Shown here in pieces: positions 34,245 to 43,066 of a DNA stretch of 64,000 nt; position 1 is the stretch's first letter, and each line of letters opens with the position of its first letter. The notes beneath the pieces were generated by a model. The model did not search any database. It saw only the letters and a program-made list of their open reading frames with translations, and was not told the origin of the DNA. The position numbers were made by a program, and so were the translations under genes. This stretch comes from Geobacillus thermocatenulatus (GTDB taxonomy: Bacteria; Bacillota; Bacilli; Bacillales; Anoxybacillaceae): assembly GCF_002217655.1 (NCBI RefSeq), contig NZ_NEWK01000002.1, positions 311,164 through 375,163 on the forward strand, written 5' to 3'.

Positions 34245-35312
34245 TCATCCCTCCCATTTGAGGAGCACCATCTCGGCGCTAAAGCCCGGGCCGAGAGCGA
34301 TAAGCAGGCCGTGCCCGGGCGAAAGCGGCTGCCGCATCATCTTTTCGAGCACAAAATACACGGTGGCCGACGACATGTTGCCGTAGCGGGCGAGCACGTC
34401 TCTAGCGGCTTTTGTCTGTTCCGGACCGAATCCGAACGCCTCCTCGTACGCTTCAATGACTTTCCTTCCGCCCGGATGGGCGATGAAATAATGAAGATCC
34501 CCAAGTCCTAACCCATGTTCCTGCAAAAACGACTCGACTTGCGGGCGCAGCCAAGAGCGAACGATCGCCGGAATGTCTTTTGAAAAGATGACAAACAAAC
34601 CTTCGTCACGAACATCCCAGCCCATCACGTCTTCCGAGCCGGGCATGAGCACCGAGCGGGCGGCGATGACACGCGGCGCGTCAGCTGTCGGCGCCGCTCC
34701 ATCGCCAGCCACAAGCAAGCACGCCACACCGTCGGAAAAAAGCGACGTACCGATCACATTGCTTTTGGACCAATCATTGAGTTGAAACGTCAAACTGCAA
34801 AACTCAACGGCGATCACAAGCGCCTTGGCATTCGGAAACGCCCGGCAATAGTCGGCTGCCCGGGCGAGCCCAGCCGCCCCTCCCGCACAACCGAGCCCCC
34901 AAATCGGCACTCTTACGGCATGAGGGGAGAACGGCAATACGTTCATCAGCCGCGCCTCGATGCTCGGCGTCGACAGCCCTGTCGTTGAGATGTAAAACAG
35001 CGCATCGATCTCCTCATGCAAAACAGGGCCGGACGAAGCCTTGCGCAAACAGTCATTGACCGCCTCTCGGCTGTAGCGGACGGCACGGTCGATGTACACC
35101 CCATTTTTTTCACCGAAACCGCGCGGCGCGCTGTACCAGGCAAGCGGTTGGACAAACGTGCGCGTATGAATGCCGCTGTTGTCAAACGCCTGCAACAGCC
35201 GCTCCGCACGCGCCATTCGACCGGCGAACAGCCTGGCGACATGCTGCTTCACCTCGTTTTGGGAGGCTGTATACGGCATCCTTGCTGTGCCGACGGATAA
35301 AAGAACCGGCAT
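34245..35312 (-). CDS. bpsA: Type III polyketide synthase BpsA
   Basis: A 355-aa chalcone-synthase-fold enzyme that builds triketide and tetraketide alkylpyrones from long-chain acyl-CoA and malonyl-CoA. The catalytic triad is visible: Cys in IWGLGCAGGAAGLARA, His in FIAHPGGRKVIEAY, Asn in RYGNMSSATVYFVL. GGGPGF-like end is LIALGPGFSAEMVLLKW. The product goes to BpsB, whose gene overlaps. The link to dynA in one operon suggests a membrane-lipid context. Confidence 0.95.
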   Translation of the reverse strand: MPVLLSVGTARMPYTASQNEVKQHVARLFAGRMARAERLLQAFDNSGIHTRTFVQPLAWYSAPRGFGEKNGVYIDRAVRYSREAVNDCLRKASSGPVLHEEIDALFYISTTGLSTPSIEARLMNVLPFSPHAVRVPIWGLGCAGGAAGLARAADYCRAFPNAKALVIAVEFCSLTFQLNDWSKSNVIGTSLFSDGVACLLVAGDGAAPTADAPRVIAARSVLMPGSEDVMGWDVRDEGLFVIFSKDIPAIVRSWLRPQVESFLQEHGLGLGDLHYFIAHPGGRKVIEAYEEAFGFGPEQTKAARDVLARYGNMSSATVYFVLEKMMRQPLSPGHGLLIALGPGFSAEMVLLKWEG

Positions 35313-35425
35313 ACAAACACCTCGGTCTGTTCCTCTTTATTCTATTAGGATGCGCAACAAGCCAAACGATATGCAATGGAAAATATGTTTGTACACCCGT
35401 TTTTTCAGGAACAGCCGATGGATCT

Positions 35426-35667
35426 CTATATAGATGCAATTTGAAGCTTTACCATTTGCAGCTTTTACCGAGTATTTGAACGACTGTCGGGCGACCGAAC
35501 AACGCCGCTTAAAGACCCATATATGGGTCTGTGAAGCAGGCGGTTGTTCGGTCCTCCGTCACGCCTTGGCGTGACGGAGAAGCCTGTGGCTTTCCTCCGA
35601 CAGTCGAAAAGAGGCCAACCGCTTTTCCGTCAAGGATATGGTAAACTTCTTCGTTGCATCTATATAG
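35426..35667. repeat. 242-bp palindromic element (candidate MITE or structured RNA)
   Basis: CTATATAGATGCAA at 35426-35439 is exactly inverted at 35654-35667, and the similarity extends imperfectly inward (TTTACCAT in both arms). Nested inside: CGACTGTCGG (35481-35490) with CCGACAGTCG (35597-35606); GACCGAACAAC-CCGC (35493-35508) with its complement at 35540-35553; the palindrome AGACCCATATATGGGTCT (35513-35530); and a 12-bp hairpin with a TT loop at 35554-35579. There is no ORF. The form is that of a non-autonomous inverted-repeat element; no target duplication is certain. Confidence 0.7.
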
Positions 35668-35779
35668 TTTTCGCAGCCAAAAAAGTTGCTGCAATCAAAA
35701 AACAGGCGCGGACAAAACCGGCCTGTTTTGGAAGGAACATGATCATCAGCGAGGATGTACAATAGGAGAGGTTCGTTAT

Positions 35780-36310
35780 TTATCTCGCTTTTAGCGCGCG
35801 GATTTCACTTTCATGCTCGAGCAAGTGCAAAGCGAGGGATTGAAGTACGAGCTCTTGCCGCGCTTGTCCGGCAATGACTTCATTGGCTTTTTGTTGCATT
35901 TCTATGAGGGTTTGTTTCATCGCCGAAATTTCATGGAGCGTTTCTAACGTTTCCACGACAGCTTGCCGAATAAACGGCAATTCGGCAACGTCCTCTTTCG
36001 TCGCCATCGTCCGCTCAATGGTCTCGATGCGCCCATCCAGCGCGGCGACGTCTTCTCTCGTCGCTGCCACGGTCTGCTCAAGCCGCCCGATGCGATCATT
36101 CATCCGGACAACGTCTTCTCTCGTCGCCGCCACGGTCTCTTCGAGTTGCCCGACGCGTCCGTTTAACCGCGCAACATCCTCTTTCGTCGCGCTCACCGTT
36201 TGTTCAAGCCGCCCGATGCGCCCGTTTAACCGCGCAACATCCTCTTTGGTCGCCATCTGAGTCCGCATTTGCCGCAATTCATCGAAAAGGCGCTCCACCC
36301 ATTCGTCCAT
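35780..36310 (-). CDS. Coiled-coil protein with 21-residue tandem repeats
   Basis: A 176-aa protein. Copies of ATKEDVARLNGRIGRLEQTV start at residues 20, 41, 62, 83 and 103, a 21-residue (three-heptad) period, so the middle is a continuous coiled coil. The DNA repeats have the same 63-bp period at about 36000-36250. The C-terminus (ETLHEISAMKQTLIEMQQKANEVIAGQ) is another helical stretch. AAAGGAGGTG precedes the ATG. No function recognised; TKEDV repeats also occur in the DUF1640-like and other coiled-coil families. Repeat number may vary between strains. Confidence 0.75.
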   Translation of the reverse strand: MDEWVERLFDELRQMRTQMATKEDVARLNGRIGRLEQTVSATKEDVARLNGRVGQLEETVAATREDVVRMNDRIGRLEQTVAATREDVAALDGRIETIERTMATKEDVAELPFIRQAVVETLETLHEISAMKQTLIEMQQKANEVIAGQARQELVLQSLALHLLEHESEIRALKAR

Positions 36311-36400
36311 TGTTTCACCTCCTTTTTCCTCTCCATTATACCATCAGCCTTTCACCATCTTCTAGCATTCTTCCCGTCAATCGAGGCGCAAACAAGAAAA

Positions 36401-36445
36401 AGTCATCTCCATTTCCCGAGCGACACACGGAAAATGAAGATGACT
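36401..36445 (-). terminator. pbuX terminator
   Basis: AGTCATCT-CATTT-CCG pairs with CGG-AAATG-AGATGACT (two mismatches, long stem) and on the minus strand is followed by TTTTTC. It lies 20 bp past the pbuX stop. Confidence 0.8.
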
Positions 36446-36464
36446 ACCAAGCTCATGACCAGAA

Positions 36465-37772
36465 TTATGAGATTTTTTGTTCCTGCAGCGGCAGTGTAGC
36501 CGCTTTTCTTGCCTTACCGAAATGGAAGACGGCGTTTAAGATGATGGCGGTCATGCTGCCGGCGACGATGCCGCTGTCGGTTAAAATGCGCAAGCCGGTC
36601 GGCAGCTCGGCAAACAAGTTCGGCACCGCCGTCACCCCAAGCCCCACGCCGACCGAGCAGGCGATGATCAGCAAGTTCTCTTGCACAGTTAGGTCAACTT
36701 GGCCTAACATTTTCACACCGTAGGCAATGACCATGCCGAACATCGCGAGCATCGCCCCGCCTAAAACTGGAGCTGGTATGATCGTCGCCACCGCGGCGAT
36801 TTTCGGCACGAACCCAAGCAAGACAAGAAACGCAGCAGCAGCGTAAATGACGCTGCGCGTTTTCACGCCCGATAATTGGACAAGGCCGACGTTCTGCGAG
36901 TACGTCGTGTACGGAAACGCGTTCAACAGCCCGCCGATGATGATGGCCAATCCCTCGGCGCGGTAGCCGCCCGCCAAATCATCATCCGTCAGACGGCGGC
37001 GGCAAATGTCGGATAAAGCGAAGTAGACGCCGGTCGATTCAACAAGGCTGACGATCGCGACGAGCACCATTGTGAAAACAGCGGGTCCATGAAACGACGG
37101 AGCGCCGAAGTAAAACGGCTGCGGCCAATGAACCCACGATGCCTCAGCGACCGCTGTCCAGTCCACTTTCCCCATCATGGCCGCTGCCGCCGTGCCAGCT
37201 GCCATGCCGAGCAAAATGGCAATGGAGCGAATGAACCCTTTGAAGCAACGGTACAACACGATAATGATGGCAAGCACGCCAAACGACAACGCCAAGTTAG
37301 CCGGATCACCAAAGTCCTTCGCCCCTTGTCCGCCGGCCATATTGTTCACCGCTGCCGGGATGAGCGTCAAGCCAATGACGGTCACAACCGAACCGGTGAC
37401 AACTGGCGGAAACAACGTCCGCAACTTGCCGAAATACGGACTGATGAGCACCACAACCGCTCCGGCGCAGAGGATCGCCCCATACACCGCCGGCATCCCG
37501 TACTGTCCGCCAATAGCGATCATCGGCCCGACCGCCGTAAATGTGCAGCCAAGCATAACCGGCAAGCCGATGCCAAACCACTTGTTTTTCCACGCTTGCA
37601 AAAACGTCGCAATGCCGCACGTCAATAAGTCAATGGCCACTAAATACGTCAGCTGCTCGCTCGTTAAATGCAGCGCCCCGCCGACGATGAGCGGAACGAC
37701 AATCGCCCCGGCGTACATGGCCAATACATGTTGGATGCCGAGCGATCCGATTTGCCACCATTTCATCTTCAT
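36465..37772 (-). CDS. pbuX: Xanthine permease
   Basis: A 435-aa NCS2 transporter with about 14 membrane segments. [25 protein letters not shown] at the start and [21 protein letters not shown] near the substrate site identify the xanthine/uracil permease family. The start overlaps the xpt stop by 4 bp, so it is the second gene of the xpt-pbuX operon and shares its guanine riboswitch. Confidence 0.94.
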   Translation of the reverse strand: MKMKWWQIGSLGIQHVLAMYAGAIVVPLIVGGALHLTSEQLTYLVAIDLLTCGIATFLQAWKNKWFGIGLPVMLGCTFTAVGPMIAIGGQYGMPAVYGAILCAGAVVVLISPYFGKLRTLFPPVVTGSVVTVIGLTLIPAAVNNMAGGQGAKDFGDPANLALSFGVLAIIIVLYRCFKGFIRSIAILLGMAAGTAAAAMMGKVDWTAVAEASWVHWPQPFYFGAPSFHGPAVFTMVLVAIVSLVESTGVYFALSDICRRRLTDDDLAGGYRAEGLAIIIGGLLNAFPYTTYSQNVGLVQLSGVKTRSVIYAAAAFLVLLGFVPKIAAVATIIPAPVLGGAMLAMFGMVIAYGVKMLGQVDLTVQENLLIIACSVGVGLGVTAVPNLFAELPTGLRILTDSGIVAGSMTAIILNAVFHFGKARKAATLPLQEQKIS

Positions 37773-38356
37773 CGACTCATCACCTCGTCAGCAAATTGAA
37801 TGGCGCCACCATCAAGCGATGCAATGCGGGCGAGCGACACAACGCGGAAGCCGCGCGAACGAAGCAGCCGGCCGCCGTCTTGAAACGCTTTTTCAATGAC
37901 AATGCCGATGCCGACCATATCAGCCCCCGCTTGCTCGATGATCTCCACCATTCCGAGCGCCGCTTGGCCGTTGGCTAAAAAATCATCAATGATCAGCACC
38001 CGGTCGCCGCGGCCAAGCAGCGAGCGAGAAACGATGATTTCATTCGCCTCTTGCTTTGTAAAGGAGTATACTTCCGTGCGGTACACGTCGCCGGTCATCG
38101 TCAACGGCCGCCGCTTGCGGGCAACGACAAGCGGAATGCCGAGTTCATAGGCGGCCATAAGCGCCGGGCTGATGCCGGACGACTCGAGCGTCAACACTTT
38201 CGTCGGCCGCTCGTCACGAAACCGGACAGCAAACGCCTCGCCAATCCGCTTCATCAGCTGAGGATCCACTTGATGGTTTAAAAACCGGTCGACTTTCAGC
38301 ACCCCGTCCGCCGCGACCTCCCCTTCAGCGGCGATTTTCTCAAGCAACTCACGCAT
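37769..38356 (-). CDS. xpt: Xanthine phosphoribosyltransferase
   Basis: A 195-aa enzyme converting xanthine and PRPP to XMP. The PRPP-binding loop is [16 protein letters not shown] near residue 125. It lies directly downstream of a purine riboswitch and overlaps pbuX. GGGGGGGAACC precedes the ATG. Confidence 0.96.
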   Translation of the reverse strand: MRELLEKIAAEGEVAADGVLKVDRFLNHQVDPQLMKRIGEAFAVRFRDERPTKVLTLESSGISPALMAAYELGIPLVVARKRRPLTMTGDVYRTEVYSFTKQEANEIIVSRSLLGRGDRVLIIDDFLANGQAALGMVEIIEQAGADMVGIGIVIEKAFQDGGRLLRSRGFRVVSLARIASLDGGAIQFADEVMSR

Positions 38357-38385
38357 ATTTGGTTCCCCCCCAATAAAAAAAGCTT

Positions 38386-38420
38386 AAAAAACACCGGCCT
38401 CACTCATTCCATGAGTCAGG
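38386..38420 (-). terminator. Riboswitch-controlled terminator of xpt-pbuX
   Basis: CCTGACTCAT pairs with ATGAGTGAGG (one mismatch) and on the minus strand is followed within 5 nt by six T residues. ACTCAT also occurs in the aptamer P1 arm, so the stem competes with an antiterminator as expected for a guanine off-switch. Confidence 0.75.
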
Positions 38421-38487
38421 CAATGTCTTTTAAGCCAAGGCAAAAGAAAGGCGCAAAACATCCATTGCCGCCTTCCCTTGACATTGC

Positions 38488-38558
38488 CACTCATAGTCAG
38501 CCGATTTACGGTCGGCTGGTAGAGACTCGCAAGCCATATTCTTGCGATTATATGAGTG
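38488..38558 (-). promoter_or_regulatory. Guanine (purine) riboswitch aptamer
   Basis: On the minus strand P1 pairs CACTCATA with TATGAGTG. The conserved core ATATAATCGC..ATATGG, TCTACC and the loop complement ACCGTAAAT are all present. The discriminating base before the P1 3' arm is C (in CTGACTATG), which selects guanine over adenine. It precedes xpt-pbuX, the classical location. Confidence 0.95.
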
Positions 38559-38890
38559 AGTCAGCGCGATTCAGTTATTAGCAGTATACCATGAGGGGGC
38601 GTGTTTGAAAAGCGGGTTTTTAAAAAAACACGAACATTAAACAAAAAAAACTTTCAATCATTCGTTTTTTTCGATATTCGCCTTGACAGAAGCCGTTGCT
38701 TTAACGGGTGGCAAACAGCGTCTTTATAATGGGCTTAATCTCTTTGCTGCATCGCATTGCCTGTTCAATCGCCGGCGCTTTACATGCCAGCAAAAAGAAC
38801 ATTGGCGGGCTCTGCTGCCGCGAGAGAAAATGACGTCTTCATCATTTTTTCACAAACGTCACCATTTGTTCACACTTCCAGCATCGTTTT

Positions 38891-38933
38891 TGTGAGAAAA
38901 GTCACTGTTGCCCCAGTTTTGTACAGTTATGAT
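38891..38933 (+). promoter_or_regulatory. FNR-type site and -10 box of the oxidase operon
   Basis: TGTGA-N6-TCACT (38891-38906) matches the B. subtilis Fnr consensus. A TATGAT -10 box lies at 38928-38933 with no clear -35; the predicted start near 38940 puts the box centre at -41.5, the usual class II activator position. It is about 80 bp upstream of the first oxidase gene. The rest of the gap 38559-38890 contains no ORF I can support. Confidence 0.6.
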
Positions 38934-39020
38934 AGTGTCAAAGCAGGGAAATTGGCCGTTTGGCGCACCTGCCGAATTGCTGTTATGGGGGATGAATCCA
39001 ACAAAGAGGAGGGATACGGC

Positions 39021-39167
39021 ATGGCAAAACTGATCACAGCGGCCCGGCAAACGAAACAGGAAAAAGAGCCGGCGCTCAAAGGCACGCTGGCCTCTGTGTT
39101 TCTGCTCGGCTTTTTCATCATTTTTTCTTGGGTCAGCGTCTACTTTTTATTTTTGCACCGCCTGTAA
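39021..39167 (+). CDS. cbaD: ba3-type cytochrome oxidase subunit IIa
   Basis: A 48-aa protein with one hydrophobic helix (ALKGTLASVFLLGFFIIFSWVSVYFLFLHRL) after a basic head, as in the subunit IIa of ba3-type oxidases that replaces the missing second helix of subunit II. AAGAGGAGGGATACGGC precedes the ATG. First gene of the operon, 24 bp before subunit II. Confidence 0.8.
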   Translation: MAKLITAARQTKQEKEPALKGTLASVFLLGFFIIFSWVSVYFLFLHRL

Positions 39168-39191
39168 GCGGCAAAGGAGGGAATCGGTGGT

Positions 39192-39662
39192 ATGCACATC
39201 CATAAGTATGAAAAAATTTGGCTTGCGTTTGGCATCGGCTGTTTGATCGTCTTTTTGACGGTCGTCGGCGTGAGCGCTTTCGCCGCCGGACAGCAGCCGC
39301 CAAGCTGCCTGACGACGATCGATCCGGAAAAAGTGGACACCACCCCGCCGTTTGATCATCCGGGGCTCGTCAAAAAAGGAGACAAGGAATACGAGTTGAA
39401 CATCGTCGTCGCCGCGTTTTCTTTTACACCGAATGCGATCGAAATTCCAAAAGGAGCGAAAGTGACGATCAACGTCACTTCGAAAGACGTCATCCACGGA
39501 TTTGAAATCCCGGGAACGAACGTGAACATGATGGTCGAACCCGGTTATGTGAACAGCTTAACAACCACGTTTGACAAGCCGGGCGAGTATACGATTCTTT
39601 GCAATGAATATTGCGGCGCCGGCCACCATATGATGACGGCGCGCATAAAGGTGGTGGAGTAA
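39192..39662 (+). CDS. cbaB: ba3-type cytochrome c oxidase subunit II
   Basis: A 156-aa protein with one N-terminal membrane helix (LAFGIGCLIVFLTVVGVSAFAAG) and an outer cupredoxin domain. The CuA ligands are visible: HGFEIPGTNVNMMV and CNEYCGAGHHMMTARI (two Cys, His, Met). It accepts electrons from cytochrome c. The small single-helix form fits class B (ba3) oxidases and not the caa3 type. It ends 1 bp before subunit I. Confidence 0.93.
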   Translation: MHIHKYEKIWLAFGIGCLIVFLTVVGVSAFAAGQQPPSCLTTIDPEKVDTTPPFDHPGLVKKGDKEYELNIVVAAFSFTPNAIEIPKGAKVTINVTSKDVIHGFEIPGTNVNMMVEPGYVNSLTTTFDKPGEYTILCNEYCGAGHHMMTARIKVVE

Positions 39663-39663
39663 C

Positions 39664-41313
39664 ATGGCACAACCGTTGGAAAAAGTCGATCACCGCGATG
39701 CGAAACTGGCGCTTGCCCATTTGTTCGTCGCCTTTACCGCCCTCGCGCTCGGGGGGTTCGCCGGTTTGCTGCAAACACTCGTCCGTTCCGGCAAGTTTGA
39801 GCTTCCATCTGGAATCAGCTATTACACGATTTTGACGACGCACGGCGTCTTGCTTGGACTTGTGCTGACGACGTTTTTCATTATCGGCTTTCAATTCGCC
39901 GCGGTCAGCCGTACAACCGGGGCGCTCTCAGACGGTTCGCGCCGGACCGGTTGGATCGGTTTTTGGCTGATGACAATCGGAACAGCCATGAGTGCGTTTT
40001 TCATCTTAACCGGTAAGGCGTCTGTCTTATATACGTTTTACGCGCCGCTTCAGGCGCACGCCGGCTTTTACATCGGCTTGGCGCTTGTCGTCGTCGGCAG
40101 CTGGGTGAGCGGCTTTGCGATGTTCGCTCATTACGCCCGCTGGCGGAAAACGCACCGCGGTCAAGCGAGCCCGCTGCTGGCGTTCATGTCAGTGACGAAT
40201 ATGGTGCTATGGCTCGTCTGTTCGCTTGGCGTCGCCGCCACTGTCGTCTTCCAGCTCATTCCGTGGTCGCTCGGGCTCACCGATCGGGTGAACGTGCTCT
40301 TGAGCCGGACGCTGTTTTGGTATTTCGGCCATCCGCTCGTTTACTTCTGGCTATTGCCGGCGTATATGGTTTGGTACGCCGTCATTCCGAAAGTGATCGG
40401 CGGCAAAATGTTCTCCGATTCGCTCGCGCGGCTGGCGTTTATCTTGTTTTTGCTGTTTTCGATTCCGGTCGGCTTCCATCACCAATTGCTTGAGCCGGGG
40501 ATTTCGCCGTTTTGGAAATACGTGCAAGTCGTCTTGACGTTCATGGTCATCATTCCGTCGCTCATGACCGCGTTCGCCATGTTTGCGACGTTTGAATCGT
40601 ACGGCCGCTCGCAAGGGGCGACCGGCTGGTTCGGCTGGCTGCGGAAACTCCCGTGGAGCGACGCCCGCTTTTTCGCTCCGTTTGTCGGAATGCTGTTTTT
40701 CATTCCGGCCGGCACCGGCGGGATTATTAACGCCTCGCACCAACTCAACCAAGTCGTCCATAATACGATTTGGGTGACCGGCCACTTCCATTTAACGGTG
40801 GCAACGACTGTCGTCCTAACCTTTTTTGGTGCGTCATACTGGCTCATTCCGCATTTGACCGGCCGGGTGATGACGAAAGCGATGAACCGGCTCGCCATCA
40901 TTCAAACGATCGTTTGGGCGGTTGGGATGACGTTCATGTCCGGCTCGATGCATGTTGCCGGTCTGCTCGGCGCACCGCGGCGCTCGGCGTTCTCCACGTA
41001 CGGCAATTCGCCGCAAGCGCTTGAATGGATTCCGTACCAAATCGCGCAAGCGGTCGGCGGCACCATCTTGTTCATCGGCATTATTTTGATTCTCGTCATC
41101 GTGATCAACTTGGCCTTTTTCGCCCCGAAAGGCGAAACGGAGTTTCCGGTCGCCGAGGCAGCTGCTCCGTATGAACGGGCTGCACTGGCGCTTGAAAACT
41201 GGAAGCTTTGGATCGGCCTCGTCGTTGCGCTCATTTTGATCGCCTATACGGTGCCGATCATCGACATCATTCAAAACGCTCCGCCAGGGTCGAAAGGATA
41301 CAAATTATGGTGA
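39664..41313 (+). CDS. cbaA: ba3-type cytochrome c oxidase subunit I
   Basis: A 549-aa catalytic subunit with about 13 membrane helices. Haem and CuB ligands are visible: HGVLLGLVLTTF (low-spin haem), FGHPLVYFWLLPAY (CuB His with the cross-linked Tyr), FHHQ (CuB pair) and GHFHLTVATTVVLTF (haem pair). Such b(o/a)3 oxidases of Geobacillus reduce oxygen with high affinity. A terminator follows. Confidence 0.95.
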   Translation: MAQPLEKVDHRDAKLALAHLFVAFTALALGGFAGLLQTLVRSGKFELPSGISYYTILTTHGVLLGLVLTTFFIIGFQFAAVSRTTGALSDGSRRTGWIGFWLMTIGTAMSAFFILTGKASVLYTFYAPLQAHAGFYIGLALVVVGSWVSGFAMFAHYARWRKTHRGQASPLLAFMSVTNMVLWLVCSLGVAATVVFQLIPWSLGLTDRVNVLLSRTLFWYFGHPLVYFWLLPAYMVWYAVIPKVIGGKMFSDSLARLAFILFLLFSIPVGFHHQLLEPGISPFWKYVQVVLTFMVIIPSLMTAFAMFATFESYGRSQGATGWFGWLRKLPWSDARFFAPFVGMLFFIPAGTGGIINASHQLNQVVHNTIWVTGHFHLTVATTVVLTFFGASYWLIPHLTGRVMTKAMNRLAIIQTIVWAVGMTFMSGSMHVAGLLGAPRRSAFSTYGNSPQALEWIPYQIAQAVGGTILFIGIILILVIVINLAFFAPKGETEFPVAEAAAPYERAALALENWKLWIGLVVALILIAYTVPIIDIIQNAPPGSKGYKLW

Positions 41314-41319
41314 AACAAG

Positions 41320-41348
41320 AAGGTGTCCCCAAGCGATCGGGACACCTT
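41320..41348. terminator. Oxidase operon terminator, GGTGTCCC-type hairpin
   Basis: AAGGTGTCCC pairs perfectly with GGGACACCTT over a 9-nt loop; the stem is identical to that at 5939-5967. TCCTCTTTAT follows. Confidence 0.8.
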
Positions 41349-41445
41349 CCTCTTTATGTGCATAAAACCGAGACATAATAGGACTTTGTCGACAGAAAAA
41401 CGAAACGAACAGCGTAAGAACGATGTTTGCACTGACGCGCCTGTT

Positions 41446-42948
41446 CTATAATCGATAAAGCGCCTTATATTTTTCTTCTAAATATTGAATAAGATAATCG
41501 GCTTTCAGCGTTTCGCCCGTCGCATCGCGCACAAGTTCGAGCGGCTTTTTCATTTTTCCAAACTGGTGGATATGAACGGTCAGCCATTCACGGATCGGTG
41601 CGATGTCCCCCTCTTCCAGCAGCCCAGCTACATCCAACTCTTTTTCCATCGCTTGCTTGAATTGCGCCGCATACATATAGCCAAGCGCATACGATGGGAA
41701 ATAGCCGAAGCTGCCGCCGGACCAATGGACGTCCTGCAACACGCCGACCGCATCGTTGTGCGGGCGGATGCCAAGGTATTGTTCATATTTCTCATTCCAT
41801 ACATCCGGCAAGTCGATCGCTTCCAGCTCCCCAGCAAACAGCTGCTTTTCGATTTCATAGCGGATGATAATATGGAGCGGATACGTCAGTTCGTCCGCTT
41901 CAATACGAATGAGCGACGGCTTCGCTTCATTGATCGCCCGGTAAAACGCATCAAGCGAAACGTCGGCGAACTGCGTGGGCGCGTATTGCTGCAGGCGCGG
42001 ATAATGCCGCTTCCAAAACGCATAGTGGCGTCCGATCATATTTTCAAAAAAGAGCGACTGCGATTCATGAATGCCCATCGACGCCCCGCTTGCAAGCGGA
42101 GTGCCGACAAGCGACTCGGAAATGTGTTGTTCATACAGCGCATGGCCGCATTCATGGATCGTGCCAAACACCGCGGTGCGGAAGTCGCGCTCGTCGTAGC
42201 GCGTCGTAATGCGCACATCGTTCGGGTTGAGCCCGATCGCAAATGGATGGACCGTCTCATCAAGCCTCCCCTTGCCAAAATCATAGCCGAGCTCCTTAAG
42301 CAACTCAAGCAGAAAAGCGCGCTGCTTTTCTTTTGGAAACGGCGCGAACAAAAAGGACACATCCGGCTTGTCGGACGCGGCGGAAATGGCGTGCACAAGC
42401 GGGACGATGCGTTCGCGCAGGCGGCTGAACAGTTCGTCAAGCAAATCGACGGTCATGCCCGGCTCGTATTGATCGAGCAGCGTATTGTACGGGTGTCCTT
42501 CATACCCCCAATAACGGATAAAGCGTCGCTGAAACTCGATGATTTGCTCCAAATACGGGCGAAACCGGGCGAAATCAGCAGCCGCTTTCGCTTCTTCCCA
42601 AACGCTTTCCGCTTTGGAACAAAGCACGACAAACTCTTTGTATTCATCCGCTGGAATTTTTTTATTGCGCTCGTATTCTTTTTTGCATTCATCAAGCGTT
42701 TTCTTTGTCACATCATCGAGCTCTTCATAGACGGCTTTGGGCGACAGCTTGGCGATAAAGGCCGCCATCTCCTCGGATGTCGACATGCGAAACACTTCTT
42801 CTGACAGCATGCCGATCACTTCTGATCGCTGCTCGACCCCTTTTTTCGGGGCGCCAGTCCGCAAATCCCAATACATGAGGCCAATCGCTTCGCGGTAGCC
42901 CGTCATTTTTTTCACGTATTGCAAAAACTGCGCTTCGATTGGTTTCAC
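41446..42948 (-). CDS. ypwA: Thermostable carboxypeptidase, peptidase M32 (YpwA)
   Basis: A 500-aa zinc carboxypeptidase with the M32 motif TIHECGHALYEQ (HEXXH) and the downstream glutamate region GIHESQSLFFENMIGR. It trims C-terminal residues with broad specificity in the cytoplasm. I use a GTG at 42948, preceded by GGGGGA; the ORF extends to 43026 but without a ribosome-binding site. Next to ypvA, as in B. subtilis. Confidence 0.92.
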   Translation of the reverse strand: MKPIEAQFLQYVKKMTGYREAIGLMYWDLRTGAPKKGVEQRSEVIGMLSEEVFRMSTSEEMAAFIAKLSPKAVYEELDDVTKKTLDECKKEYERNKKIPADEYKEFVVLCSKAESVWEEAKAAADFARFRPYLEQIIEFQRRFIRYWGYEGHPYNTLLDQYEPGMTVDLLDELFSRLRERIVPLVHAISAASDKPDVSFLFAPFPKEKQRAFLLELLKELGYDFGKGRLDETVHPFAIGLNPNDVRITTRYDERDFRTAVFGTIHECGHALYEQHISESLVGTPLASGASMGIHESQSLFFENMIGRHYAFWKRHYPRLQQYAPTQFADVSLDAFYRAINEAKPSLIRIEADELTYPLHIIIRYEIEKQLFAGELEAIDLPDVWNEKYEQYLGIRPHNDAVGVLQDVHWSGGSFGYFPSYALGYMYAAQFKQAMEKELDVAGLLEEGDIAPIREWLTVHIHQFGKMKKPLELVRDATGETLKADYLIQYLEEKYKALYRL

Positions 42949-43066
42949 TATACTCAGTCCCCCTATGTATTTCATGGCCGTATCATCATTTCCATAACAA
43001 GGTGCCATTTTCCTGCTTGCCAGCAAGAAAATGCTATTTTTGTGGAAAATGAAAAAGGGAAGAATA

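Noticed and set aside
41485-42804. 439-codon + strand ORF
   Set aside because: Antisense to ypwA, whose M32 motifs are unmistakable; no ribosome-binding site.
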